Shown here: one piece after another, positions 44,830 through 54,207 of the stretch
Layout: the number at the start of each line of letters is the position of its first letter
Position numbering within the stretch: position 1 is the stretch's first letter
Assembly (NCBI RefSeq): GCF_027923465.1
Contig: NZ_BRLB01000001.1
Coordinates: forward strand, 744,001-808,000
Length of the DNA: 64,000 bases
Direction: 5' to 3'
From: Vallitalea longa
GTDB taxonomy: Bacteria; Bacillota; Clostridia; Lachnospirales; Vallitaleaceae
The notes under the pieces: generated by a model
Databases searched by the model: none
What the model was told of the DNA's origin: nothing
The model's input: only the letters and a program-made list of their open reading frames with translations
Translations under genes and position numbers: made by a program

Positions 44830-46017
44830 CTACCAAAATATCTCTATATCATTTAATCTTTTATAAATTGCTTCCATATAGAAATAGTCACCACATATCC
44901 AATATACGTCACGGCCATTAGACTGCTTTAGCATGCCGGGGCAATTGATATCTTCATTTAAATATTCTTGTTCTGATAGTTTTTCTATTATCCTATCTGC
45001 CCAGATAAGCATTTTACCGTTATCTGTTAGTTTAGCTATTTCTATAAACCCACAAGCCGCAACTGCTGCTGCTGAAGTATCTTTATTTGGTTTCTCATTC
45101 TCTGGCAATCTAAAATCCCATATAGGTACTATCGTTTCTTTGATATTTTCAATAAATTCATTGGCTAATTTATTAGCCGCTTCTATGTATTCTGCTTTAT
45201 GGGTATATCTATAAGCTATTGCAAATCCGTATATTGCCCATGCTGCACCTCTTGCCCAATATGATTCATCTGAATAACCGCAATAATTAGTTCCACCTAT
45301 TGGTTCTCCAGTCTTCTCATCAAATCTATATGCATGATATACTGAATAATCATCTCTAATGAAATATTTCAATGTCATATGTGCATGAGCATTAGCAATA
45401 TCAGCAAAATAACTATTGCCTGTCACCTCTGTAGCCCAATACAATAATGGTATATTCATCATACTATCGATAATTGCCAAACCTTTACTTTCTGTAAAAA
45501 AGTGGTTTTTGGATAGTTCTTCTGATACATATTCAGGTATTTTGTCATCTAGTCTTCCCCACGCTCTAATATAGTTGCCTTTTACCATGAATCTTTTAGC
45601 TAATTCCTCAGCTGCTTTAATAGCTACTTTTTTTTGATTAACATCACCAGTCAATTTATATAATGCTACTGAATAAGGTGAATATAAGAATCCAAGATCA
45701 TGCATTGTATTCATAGGTGTATCAAATATTTTATGATAATATTTATCATAGAAGCAATTAAGCCATTTCAGATACATTGGCTTATTAGTCTCATTATAAG
45801 CTAAACAAGCCATACCAGTAAAAAATGAGGGTGTCCATACAAATATATGAGATAAATCTAAAGATATATTTTTATGTTTTTCATTGGTTAATTCTTCAAA
45901 ATAATTTCCTTCTTTACAACTTGAATATTCTCTAAGGTTTGTTTTGATTCCATTCATATTGTTTAATGTTTTATCAATACATAGCTTTTTTAATTGTTCC
46001 ATACTTTTCTTACTCAT
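44830..46017 (-). CDS. GH88 unsaturated glucuronyl hydrolase
   Basis: 395 residues from the ATG at 46017 (GGAG 8 bases ahead; an upstream frame to 46041 has a poorer site). It is an (alpha/alpha)6 barrel without signal peptide. D107 in MHDLGF and D184 in IDSMMNIPLLYW correspond to the two catalytic Asp residues known from Bacillus UGL, and ESYWARGAAWAIYGFA (about 251-266) is the family signature. The enzyme hydrates the unsaturated uronic acid left at the non-reducing end by a polysaccharide lyase. Its presence tells that the target glycan contains uronic acid and is attacked by a lyase, probably one in this window. Confidence 0.92.
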   Translation of the reverse strand: MSKKSMEQLKKLCIDKTLNNMNGIKTNLREYSSCKEGNYFEELTNEKHKNISLDLSHIFVWTPSFFTGMACLAYNETNKPMYLKWLNCFYDKYYHKIFDTPMNTMHDLGFLYSPYSVALYKLTGDVNQKKVAIKAAEELAKRFMVKGNYIRAWGRLDDKIPEYVSEELSKNHFFTESKGLAIIDSMMNIPLLYWATEVTGNSYFADIANAHAHMTLKYFIRDDYSVYHAYRFDEKTGEPIGGTNYCGYSDESYWARGAAWAIYGFAIAYRYTHKAEYIEAANKLANEFIENIKETIVPIWDFRLPENEKPNKDTSAAAVAACGFIEIAKLTDNGKMLIWADRIIEKLSEQEYLNEDINCPGMLKQSNGRDVYWICGDYFYMEAIYKRLNDIEIFW

Positions 46018-46037
46018 ATAGGAAACTCCTTCCTTTT

Positions 46038-47474
46038 TCACTTTTTTATAGGTGTTCTTATAATAGAATCAACATCTAATTCTCTATTATCATTGTTAAT
46101 AATCAATATTCCTTTACTAGTCTTAACAAATACAGGTACACCTTCGAATTTATACTTTTCATCTAAACTTCTATTTCCAGGAACCCAACCCATATCAACT
46201 CCAAATTTATTACAATCTTTTCTTCCCAAAACCATATAGATTTCGCTGGAATAGTAATCCTTAATAGCCCAATGGGTATTATCCTCAACCCATATACAAT
46301 TGTCACCTAATAGTGCTGATGTCTTATTATATTCTTTATTGAATTCATTCCAGAATTCATCATCAATAGTCTCTAATCTTTCCACTAAATATAAGAAATC
46401 ATGAGAATGCCACGCTGTACAAGGAGCAATGTCTTGTTCTGCTTTCCAACCTGTAGCTGATACAAAGTATCCTCTTTTTGATTGATAGAAAGCATATGTT
46501 TCATTACACTCATCAATGAATTTTTTTAATTCTTCGCTTTCATGATGTTCTAAACATTTTGCAATCCCCAATATGCTCATTCCCATTCCCGCTATCAACA
46601 TGGGTTCATCTAATTTTTCCCATTTTCCATTAACCTTGAAGTACATCTTATGTAGTCTTCTCATTCCGTTTTCATCTACCCAAGACGACCTGATAACTTG
46701 CTTACATATTCCTATGGCTTGTTCTAGAAATCTTTTTTCATTGTATTGCTCATAAGCTTCAATAAGTGGACATATCATTAATCCATAATATTCAGTTGGT
46801 TCAACAACATCATTTTGTTCAAAACATATATTTCTATATGTGGCTACACTTTCTTCATCTGGAAATCCGGTTCTATGAAAATTAGCTATCATAAAATCTA
46901 TATCTTCAGGTATTTCTTTTTCAAAACGTTTGTCATCGAATGCTTTCTGGAATATCAACTTACTCCATATTCTTGCATAATCTTGATTACAACAACTATC
47001 TTTTGATGGTCTACCTTTTCCCCATCCATATGTACCTATTAAGTTTTTCAGAATTGCTCCTTTTATAAGATCTAATTTTTCACTACTTAAAAAATCTTTA
47101 CCATAATAAGCTGTCAATCCTAATGCGATATTAGGAACAGCATTGTGAATCAAACCACTTTGGAGTGTTTCTCCAACTTGAAATCCTACATGCTTGTATT
47201 GATTGTTCTCTTGAAAAGATGTAGCTTGATATTGTATAAGAGTATCTAGTAAATCTTTTGCCTCATCGTTCATTTTCTTTGATAGAGCACAAGCTATTCC
47301 TGCTAGAAATGGAGATGCAAAAGTACTATGACCACAAGTGAAGTCTTGTAATCTGTACGGATTACTTCCCCATACTGAATGATTATGAAAACCGTATATG
47401 GCTCCATCATCCCTAACCCATGATTTAATCCAATTACCAAGAAAACCTACATTAATTTTATTATTTTTTTCCAT
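46038..47474 (-). CDS. Unknown cytoplasmic protein, probably (alpha/alpha)-toroid
   Basis: I do not recognise this 478-residue protein. It has no signal peptide or membrane segment. Regular long helices with aromatic and Gly-rich turns (DFTCGHSTFASPFLAGIACAL; GFQVGETLQSGLIHNAVPNIALGLTAYYG; AWHSHDFLYLVERLETID) look like an (alpha/alpha) barrel as in GH88, GH127 or lyase toroids. The last 100 residues are beta-rich (VDMGWVPGNRSLDEKYKFEGVPVFV; ILIINNDNRELDVDSI). It is encoded between a sulfatase and GH88 in the same leftward run, behind a GAGGAG ribosome site, so it is a good candidate for a new glycan-processing enzyme. Confidence 0.6.
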   Translation of the reverse strand: MEKNNKINVGFLGNWIKSWVRDDGAIYGFHNHSVWGSNPYRLQDFTCGHSTFASPFLAGIACALSKKMNDEAKDLLDTLIQYQATSFQENNQYKHVGFQVGETLQSGLIHNAVPNIALGLTAYYGKDFLSSEKLDLIKGAILKNLIGTYGWGKGRPSKDSCCNQDYARIWSKLIFQKAFDDKRFEKEIPEDIDFMIANFHRTGFPDEESVATYRNICFEQNDVVEPTEYYGLMICPLIEAYEQYNEKRFLEQAIGICKQVIRSSWVDENGMRRLHKMYFKVNGKWEKLDEPMLIAGMGMSILGIAKCLEHHESEELKKFIDECNETYAFYQSKRGYFVSATGWKAEQDIAPCTAWHSHDFLYLVERLETIDDEFWNEFNKEYNKTSALLGDNCIWVEDNTHWAIKDYYSSEIYMVLGRKDCNKFGVDMGWVPGNRSLDEKYKFEGVPVFVKTSKGILIINNDNRELDVDSIIRTPIKK

Positions 47475-47537
47475 AATATTCTCCTCTGCAATCTAATGCA
47501 TATTTTTATGATATCTAAATTATAAATCATGGTAAAA

Positions 47538-47578
47538 AAAATAAAACCCTAAAAAATTGACATTATGGGTCTTATTTT
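47538..47578 (-). terminator. Terminator after the second sulfatase gene
   Basis: AAAATAAAACCC and GGGTCTTATTTT form a stem with one mismatch and T-runs, 20 bases after the stop codon at 47598. Confidence 0.65.
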
Positions 47579-47597
47579 TAGAGTTTAATGCTTATGC

Positions 47598-49157
47598 TTA
47601 TATATTTGATTTTCTTTTCAATTTAGACCAGCGTAATTCTCCTTTGATACTTTTTTGTGCATTAATCATGTTCTCCCCCTGTTTAATTACATGGAGGTTA
47701 ACGTTATTATTGAACTGCATTGTATTAGAATCTACTATATCTCCAAGTGATTTAATCCATGATTCTATCTTATTCATATATTTTTCTTTTACATGAGAAT
47801 ATTTTTCATCATCAAATAAATTGTCAAGTTCCTCTGGATCTTTTTCCATATCATATAGTTCTCCTAGAACTGAATCTTCATTAAACATATTTGACATTCT
47901 TAGATGATGATCGTTAAGCATCATATTCTCAAGTTTATTTCCTTCAGGATATGATGTCAACTTCCATTTTTCATCTCTGACAACTAAGGCTGATTCATTT
48001 TGTAATGACCCACAATAGTATTGTCCATATACCTCTTGTTTATGACAGTCACAAATACCTTTCATATATGGTACTAAACTCTTTCCTTGTACAGACTTAG
48101 GAATATCTATTCCAAGAATTTCAAATATAGTAGGCGTTAAATCCACTGACTCAACAAAGCTGTCAAGTCTCTTTCCACTATATATATTATTAGGTAATTT
48201 TATCATTAACGGTATTCTCATAACGGGTTCATACATATATCCCCATTTTTCTATGAATCCATGTTCACCCATCATACTACCATGGTCAGCAATAAATATA
48301 ATTAAACTTTCATCATATAGATTCTTCTCTTTCAGTTCATCAATTACTTTTCCAACTCTTTCATCTACATGAGACACAAGTCCGTAATAAGATGCCTTAC
48401 TTTTTCTGAAATCATTTTCATCAAGATATTCAAACCCTCTTACTTTACGAAAATACCTCTGTAAAACGGGTTTGTCATCAAGATTTTCATTATAACTATC
48501 AGGTACTTTTACATCAACATCATTATACATAGAAGCAAAAGGCTCTGATGGAATATATGGTGTATGGGGGTCCATAATTGATAATCTTGCAAAAACAGGT
48601 TGTTTATGTAATTCTAATTCATCTAATTCTTTTATGTAATTCTTGGTTACAATGCTATCCATCGTCTCATCTTTATGAGTAGGTCTAGTACCAGAAATAA
48701 TAAGAGGTATTTCCCCATAGTTTCTTTTATGATCTGTTTTCTTCCTTGTTTCTCTATCTGTTATACCAAAACAGGTTATATATTTTTCAGGAGCTTGAGT
48801 ATCTTGTCCTCCTCCTCTTGATTTATCCATACCGAATTTATCAGGACTAATGTTACAATGCCATTTTCCATAGTTAAAAGTTCTATATCCTGACTTCTGT
48901 AAAATACTATAAAATGATATTTCATCATCTAAAGGACTTAACATATTATCCAGCGCACCATGGCTATGAGCATATCTTCCTGTTGCGATACTCACTCTTG
49001 AAGGAACACACATTGGTGTATTACAATAAGCATTTTCAAATACAACTGCATCCTTACTGAAATCATCCAGATTAGGAGTTTTTATTATTTTATTTCCCAT
49101 AAAGCCAAGTGAATCTGCTCTTAATTCATCACACATAATCATAAATACATTTGTCAT
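47598..49157 (-). CDS. Cys-type sulfatase (family S1)
   Basis: 519 residues from the ATG at 49157, 6 bases after GAGGTG (a GTG 9 bases further up overlaps that site). The N-terminal metal-binding phrase MCDELRADSLG is followed by the formylglycine motif C-V-P-S-R (Cys at residue 50) in CNTPMCVPSRVSIATGRYAHSHG. The later DHGSMMGEHGFIEKWG binds the metal and substrate. No signal peptide, so it should act on imported oligosaccharides. The Cys must be converted to formylglycine, in anaerobes by an anSME radical enzyme not found in the window. It desulfates a sugar; its position is between the AraC membrane regulator and the unknown toroid protein. Confidence 0.92.
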   Translation of the reverse strand: MTNVFMIMCDELRADSLGFMGNKIIKTPNLDDFSKDAVVFENAYCNTPMCVPSRVSIATGRYAHSHGALDNMLSPLDDEISFYSILQKSGYRTFNYGKWHCNISPDKFGMDKSRGGGQDTQAPEKYITCFGITDRETRKKTDHKRNYGEIPLIISGTRPTHKDETMDSIVTKNYIKELDELELHKQPVFARLSIMDPHTPYIPSEPFASMYNDVDVKVPDSYNENLDDKPVLQRYFRKVRGFEYLDENDFRKSKASYYGLVSHVDERVGKVIDELKEKNLYDESLIIFIADHGSMMGEHGFIEKWGYMYEPVMRIPLMIKLPNNIYSGKRLDSFVESVDLTPTIFEILGIDIPKSVQGKSLVPYMKGICDCHKQEVYGQYYCGSLQNESALVVRDEKWKLTSYPEGNKLENMMLNDHHLRMSNMFNEDSVLGELYDMEKDPEELDNLFDDEKYSHVKEKYMNKIESWIKSLGDIVDSNTMQFNNNVNLHVIKQGENMINAQKSIKGELRWSKLKRKSNI

Positions 49158-49263
49158 CTTCTTCACCTCATTTATAAATTTAGTATAATAAGATTAATAC
49201 TCTAGTTCAATTTTTTATCTAACTTGCCAATTAAATTAAAGCTAATTTTATATGTTTAATATT

Positions 49264-51516
49264 TTAAGAAAATTTTTTTCTATATTCTCCAGGAGTAATT
49301 TCTTCCCATTGTTTAAATCTTCGGATGAAACTTGTTGTATTACTATATCCAACTGCTTTTGATAATTTATTTAAAGTTATATTCGTAGTTATTAATAATT
49401 CCTTAGCTTTATCAATTTTCATTCTTGTTATATAATTTAATATTGTCTGACCTGTTTTATCTTTGAAATACATACTAAGACTAGATTGAGACATATTAAA
49501 ATAGTCCGCCATACCCAATAGCGAAAAATTAAGATCCACATAATTGTTTTTTATGTATATAACCATTTCATGAATTAACGATAATTCTTCTTTATCCTTT
49601 TGCTCAATGATTTTCGTACACAAATCATGAGTTAAATCTTTAATAATGTTTATTAATTCATCCATGGTATCACATTGTGATAATGTAAATACATCTGGAA
49701 TATCTATATTACTATTATCAAAATCAGTGATTATATTATTACCTGTTTGAAATATCATATTTATTATGTCAAAACATAATCCTCTTGCAATAAATATTGG
49801 AGAATTGTTCTCTTTTATATAACTTACTATCATATCTATTTCATCTTCAATAGCTTTTATATTACCAACTTTTAATAGAGAAGTGATATTTTTCAAGTTC
49901 TCAGTCGGATATGATTTCAAAGCGATCTCTTGCTCAATAATATCACTAAAAAAAATAACACATCCATGACCTTTTACTAATCTATAATCAACAGCTGTTG
50001 ATGCTTCTATATATAACTTTGGAATAAATTCCTTATCATTATAGCAATCGCTAATCCCAATTGTTGTAGATATATTCCATACATCTTTTATAGATTTTTG
50101 AACTTTTATGAATTTCTCTTTAATCATTAGATAATCATGCTTTTCCAGCGATAATATCATTATTATTTTCCTGCAGTCAATATGTTCACATGTATATATA
50201 ATACCGTAGTCACTAAAATCTTCTTTTACTTTCTCTATAATATCTCCTCTAGCAGTAGCATATTGTTCTTTACTACTTACGTATATGATTGCCACAGTAA
50301 AATAATTATTTAATGTTACCCCATATCTATCAGCTTTTTCATGTAGCTTTTTATCATATGGTTTTGCACCTCTCAATAACTGTAATGTTATATATTGTTT
50401 GTTCGCCTCGTTAGAATACTCTACTTCATTTGTCAGTTGTTCATTCATATCTGATAAATAATCAATTGCTTCTCTTACAAGTTCTAATTCTCCTGTTGTT
50501 TTTTTTACATTATGGATAAAATTTTCAGAATAATTTTTAAGTTTTCTTATAGGATTATAATTAATATGCATAGATAAATTAATGAATAAGAGCCCAAGAA
50601 TAGCAATCAAAAGTATACCGATTAAAAAACCTAATCTGACATCTCGAATTTTTTCATAAATACATGACTTCGGTGTTAATGTTAAATATTTCCACCCAGT
50701 TTTTTTTGTTTGTATGTATGTTTTAATATATACTTTACCATCTAATTTAATTTCATTTTGACTTGATTTTAATTTAATGACTTTGCTTAAGCTTTCATCA
50801 TTTAGAACGTGTTCCATTTTTGACGTTATTATTATATTGTCTTCATTATCTATAATAACCGTAATTTTTTCCTTATTGTTAACTATATCATTAATTCTTA
50901 TGTCAAAGACTTCTCTTGGTACAACAAAAGCTACTATTGCATATGGTTTTTTTGAATTAACACTTAAAGGATATATCATTGTCACATATTCTTTCACAAA
51001 ATCATTTGGTAAACTAACCTTTTCAGCTGGACGATAGATTGGCTTTTCTATCTTATTAATAGAAGTATAAATATCTTGGCTATCCCAATTTTCATAATGA
51101 AATATCTCGTCAGCAAATATTTTAATTGGACATGTACCAGAAGCATTGTATATATATTTATCCCCACAGAAATATAAAAGCACATCTTCAACAAACGGAT
51201 TGGTTACTTGATAACTTTTAAGCTGTTTTATTAATTCTAATCCTCTTAATGGATCATCTTTAAAGAAGAATGGTTTCTTACAAGTTTCTAGATAAATCTC
51301 CTGCTTGATTTTTTGCATGTTATCATGATAAGATTCTATATTATTTTTGACTTGATACAGAGAATTAACATCATTAGCTATGACTTCTTTTTCCAATGTT
51401 TTAAAAATACTACCATTTACGTATAAAGCTATAAACAGAATAGGAATAATTAAAATGATAATATAAGAAATTAAGTATTTATGATAATAGCTTATATTGT
51501 TATGCCTGATTTTCAA
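49264..51516 (-). CDS. Membrane-bound AraC-family regulator with extracellular sensor domain
   Basis: 750 residues from a TTG at 51516, 5 bases after AGGTGA; an upstream frame to 51576 runs through a hairpin. Membrane segments at about 15-35 and 295-315 enclose a Cache-like sensor of some 260 residues (DDPLRGLELIKQLKSYQVTNPF; TPKSCIYEKIRDVR). A middle cytoplasmic region of 300 residues precedes the C-terminal AraC domain (FSLLGMADYFNMSQSSLSMYFKDKTGQTI; TLNKLSKAVGYSNTTSFIRRFK; TPGEYRKKFS). It combines sensing and DNA binding in one chain, replacing a two-component pair, and sits directly after the binding-protein gene of importer 2, so it likely activates module 2. Confidence 0.9.
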   Translation of the reverse strand: MKIRHNNISYYHKYLISYIIILIIPILFIALYVNGSIFKTLEKEVIANDVNSLYQVKNNIESYHDNMQKIKQEIYLETCKKPFFFKDDPLRGLELIKQLKSYQVTNPFVEDVLLYFCGDKYIYNASGTCPIKIFADEIFHYENWDSQDIYTSINKIEKPIYRPAEKVSLPNDFVKEYVTMIYPLSVNSKKPYAIVAFVVPREVFDIRINDIVNNKEKITVIIDNEDNIIITSKMEHVLNDESLSKVIKLKSSQNEIKLDGKVYIKTYIQTKKTGWKYLTLTPKSCIYEKIRDVRLGFLIGILLIAILGLLFINLSMHINYNPIRKLKNYSENFIHNVKKTTGELELVREAIDYLSDMNEQLTNEVEYSNEANKQYITLQLLRGAKPYDKKLHEKADRYGVTLNNYFTVAIIYVSSKEQYATARGDIIEKVKEDFSDYGIIYTCEHIDCRKIIMILSLEKHDYLMIKEKFIKVQKSIKDVWNISTTIGISDCYNDKEFIPKLYIEASTAVDYRLVKGHGCVIFFSDIIEQEIALKSYPTENLKNITSLLKVGNIKAIEDEIDMIVSYIKENNSPIFIARGLCFDIINMIFQTGNNIITDFDNSNIDIPDVFTLSQCDTMDELINIIKDLTHDLCTKIIEQKDKEELSLIHEMVIYIKNNYVDLNFSLLGMADYFNMSQSSLSMYFKDKTGQTILNYITRMKIDKAKELLITTNITLNKLSKAVGYSNTTSFIRRFKQWEEITPGEYRKKFS

Positions 51517-51551
51517 AGTTTTCACCTCATAAAAAATAAAAGCATACAATA

Positions 51552-51572
51552 GAGATATCGTTTCAAATATCT
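51552..51572 (-). terminator. Hairpin between the binding-protein gene and the membrane AraC gene
   Basis: GAGATAT and ATATCTC form a short stem (with flanking T-A pairs) 37 bases after the binding-protein stop codon. Weak; it may lower expression of the regulator relative to the binding protein. Confidence 0.4.
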
Positions 51573-51608
51573 CCATCGTATAATCAAGTTAATAAGTTAT
51601 CATAACTA

Positions 51609-53252
51609 TTATTTCTTTATCTCGTCATACCTATTTTGATAGATTGCTATATATTCATCAGCTCCCATTTTTTTCAACTGTTTAACAAAATGATCCCACT
51701 CTTCTTCAATTCCACCGTTCATAAGCCATTTTGAAGTATTCTCTTCAACAAATGATCCAATATCCGCTTGAATTTCAGCTGCTCTGGATGCATCCTCAGG
51801 ACTTAAAAAGAAAGGTGGTAATGGCATATTAGTAGCATATTTCTTATATTCCTTTTCAAAGTTTTGTTTTTCAGCTATATTCATTGAAGGAACTACGTTT
51901 TCGAGAAATGATGCTGGAATCATATGAAAGCTTAATGCACCTGGAGTATTCATATGTCTGAATTCGTCATGACTCATACCTTCTGGGTCAGGAACTGCTT
52001 CTAACATACCATCTTCATTCTCAACATAAGATTCTCCAATAGGACCTTGTGATAATTGGAAGCTAATCTCAGGATCACACATATAATCAGCCCATCTTAT
52101 AGCTACTTCTGGATGTTCACAAGTTGTAGTAACAGCAAATGAACCTTTACCGCAAAGTTCACTAGCAGGTAAATATAAGTATCCTCTATCTCCATTAGGA
52201 CCTTCTAATGGTTCCATGAATGTGTAATCTGATTCATTGTATATAGATCCAAATAGCCATGATAATGACCACATATCACATACGCCAACATTACCATTAC
52301 TGATTTTGGATTTGTAAACAGGTACATCTTGTGAAAAAGATTCCACATCAATTAATTCCTCTTCAAATAATTTATGGAAATATATAATCGCATCTTTATA
52401 TTGTGACTCCATTGGAGTATATAATACTTTGTCATTGACTATGGTTAATTTATCAGTATTATCAACTAGACCAAAAGCACCAAACATTCCGTTTATACCC
52501 ATTATGTTGTTCTCAAATCTGAAAGTAAAAGGTATCTGATCATCTCCTATATGATTTTTGAATGCTTTTAATGTTTCATAGAAATCATCTGTTGTCTTAG
52601 GTATATCTCTTCCTACTTCATCTAACCATTTTTTATTAATAAATTGAGCACTAGGTGCTGGACTTTGATATGCATTAATTGTTGGTAATGAATAAATATG
52701 TCCATCTGGTGCAGTCATATAATCTCTAAACTCTGGATATTCCTCAAATACCTTTTTAATATTAGGTGCATAATTATCAATTAGATTTTCTAATGGCATA
52801 AGTACTCCATCCGCCGCTAATTTCATTACCTCTTTATTTTCAATAACATAGTTTCCAAGGAAAACATCTGGCCAGTCTCCACTGGCTATAATCAAATTCT
52901 TTCTTTCAGGCCATGAAGCTTGAGGAGTTACATCCCAATCAATAGTAACATTAGTAGCATCTGCTATTTCTTCTAAGACTCTTAGCTCTTCGAATGGTTT
53001 CTTAATTGAATCTCTTTTTTTGGCTGCCACTTTTAATGTTATAGATTCATTAACTATTGGAAGACCTTCTTTATTAAAATTATCTGCTCCCTTTGAATCT
53101 TTTGAACTATCATCTGCTTTATCAGTTGAAGTTTCTTTAACTTTGTTGTCTCCTTTATCAGCTGTTATTTTGCTGTCTTTTCCACATCCACTTAAAGTCA
53201 TTGTGAATACTAAAGTAAACATTAATACTATTGCTACTATTTTTTTCTTCAT
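51609..53252 (-). CDS. Extracellular solute-binding lipoprotein of sugar ABC transporter 2
   Basis: About 547 residues. I prefer the second ATG (53252), 10 bases after GGAG, over the one at 53261 that almost touches it. The signal segment ends in the lipobox LSGC (Cys about 23), followed by a Lys/Asp/Ser-rich linker of about 45 residues. The binding-protein fold follows (VTPQASWPERKNLIIASGDWPDVFLGNYV; YSLPTINAYQSPAPSAQFINKKWLDEVG; EHPEVAIRWADYMCDPEI). It belongs to the same large LplA-like group as the binding protein at 30669-32234, but is clearly divergent, so it probably recognises a different oligosaccharide. It is encoded directly after its two permeases. Confidence 0.9.
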   Translation of the reverse strand: MKKKIVAIVLMFTLVFTMTLSGCGKDSKITADKGDNKVKETSTDKADDSSKDSKGADNFNKEGLPIVNESITLKVAAKKRDSIKKPFEELRVLEEIADATNVTIDWDVTPQASWPERKNLIIASGDWPDVFLGNYVIENKEVMKLAADGVLMPLENLIDNYAPNIKKVFEEYPEFRDYMTAPDGHIYSLPTINAYQSPAPSAQFINKKWLDEVGRDIPKTTDDFYETLKAFKNHIGDDQIPFTFRFENNIMGINGMFGAFGLVDNTDKLTIVNDKVLYTPMESQYKDAIIYFHKLFEEELIDVESFSQDVPVYKSKISNGNVGVCDMWSLSWLFGSIYNESDYTFMEPLEGPNGDRGYLYLPASELCGKGSFAVTTTCEHPEVAIRWADYMCDPEISFQLSQGPIGESYVENEDGMLEAVPDPEGMSHDEFRHMNTPGALSFHMIPASFLENVVPSMNIAEKQNFEKEYKKYATNMPLPPFFLSPEDASRAAEIQADIGSFVEENTSKWLMNGGIEEEWDHFVKQLKKMGADEYIAIYQNRYDEIKK

Positions 53253-53301
53253 TTTATTCATTCTCCTTATGTATGATTTTATTTGTAATTAGCTTCTGTA
53301 T

Positions 53302-54189
53302 TTATCCTTTAACAGAACCTATCATTACCCCTTGAACAAAATATTTTTGTAAGAAAGGATACAATATTAATACTGGTAAACTAGAGACTATGATAACCCC
53401 ATATTTTATTAATTCTGCAACATCTTGATGTTGTATCATATCAACATCGCTTACCATTGAATCCTGCATTTGATTTTCAATTAATATTGAACGTAGTACT
53501 AATTGAAGCGGATATAATTTTTCATCTCTAAGATAAATCAAAGCCGTAAAATATTCGTTCCAATGGAAAACACCATAAAACAAAACTAAAACTGCAATAA
53601 TCGCTTTTGATAATGGCAATACAATTTTCAATAAAAATTTTATGTGCGTACATCCATCTATAACTGCCGCTTCGTATAACCCTTCTGGAATGGTATTCTT
53701 CAGAAAAGTCCTTGCAATTATAACATTAAAAACGTTAACTGCATTAACTAAAACCATTACCTGCCATGTATCTAGAAGATTTAACTTTTTAACTATTAGA
53801 TATCTTGGAATAAGCCCCCCGTTAAAATACATTGTTATTAATAAGAAAATCATAATATATTTTCCAAGCCTGAAGTTTTTTCTTGATAATGGATATGCTA
53901 AACTCATAGTTAGTAATATATTAATCATTGTACCCACAATGGTATATAAGAAAGTATTAGCATAACCTTTCCAAATTAATTCATCCTGAAAAATCCTTTT
54001 GAATCCTTCAAAATTAATACCTATCGGCTTCCACCATACTCTTCCGGAATTTATTGCTGCCGGATCAGAAATTGATGCTATAACAATAAAATACAGTGGA
54101 TACAATACCGCAATTAATGAAAGTATAAGTACTGAATATTTAACAATCTCAAAAACGAGATCTCCTTTTGATGTTTTCATCTTAACCAT
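53302..54189 (-). CDS. Sugar ABC transporter permease 2, LplC/YtcP type
   Basis: A 295-residue protein with six membrane segments. The EAA loop EGLYEAAVIDGCTHIKFLLKIVLPLSKAII and the C-terminal YFVQGVMIGSVKG are typical. It starts at an ATG behind AGGAGG and follows the LplB-type permease by 18 bases. Together they form the channel for the binding protein at 51609. The ATPase must come from elsewhere in the genome. Confidence 0.92.
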   Translation of the reverse strand: MVKMKTSKGDLVFEIVKYSVLILSLIAVLYPLYFIVIASISDPAAINSGRVWWKPIGINFEGFKRIFQDELIWKGYANTFLYTIVGTMINILLTMSLAYPLSRKNFRLGKYIMIFLLITMYFNGGLIPRYLIVKKLNLLDTWQVMVLVNAVNVFNVIIARTFLKNTIPEGLYEAAVIDGCTHIKFLLKIVLPLSKAIIAVLVLFYGVFHWNEYFTALIYLRDEKLYPLQLVLRSILIENQMQDSMVSDVDMIQHQDVAELIKYGVIIVSSLPVLILYPFLQKYFVQGVMIGSVKG

Positions 54190-54207
54190 ATTTACTATCC
54201 TCCTTTT

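Noticed and set aside
49264-51576. Longer start of the membrane AraC regulator at 51576
   Set aside because: It overlaps the hairpin after the binding-protein gene, whereas AGGTGA is well placed before the TTG at 51516.
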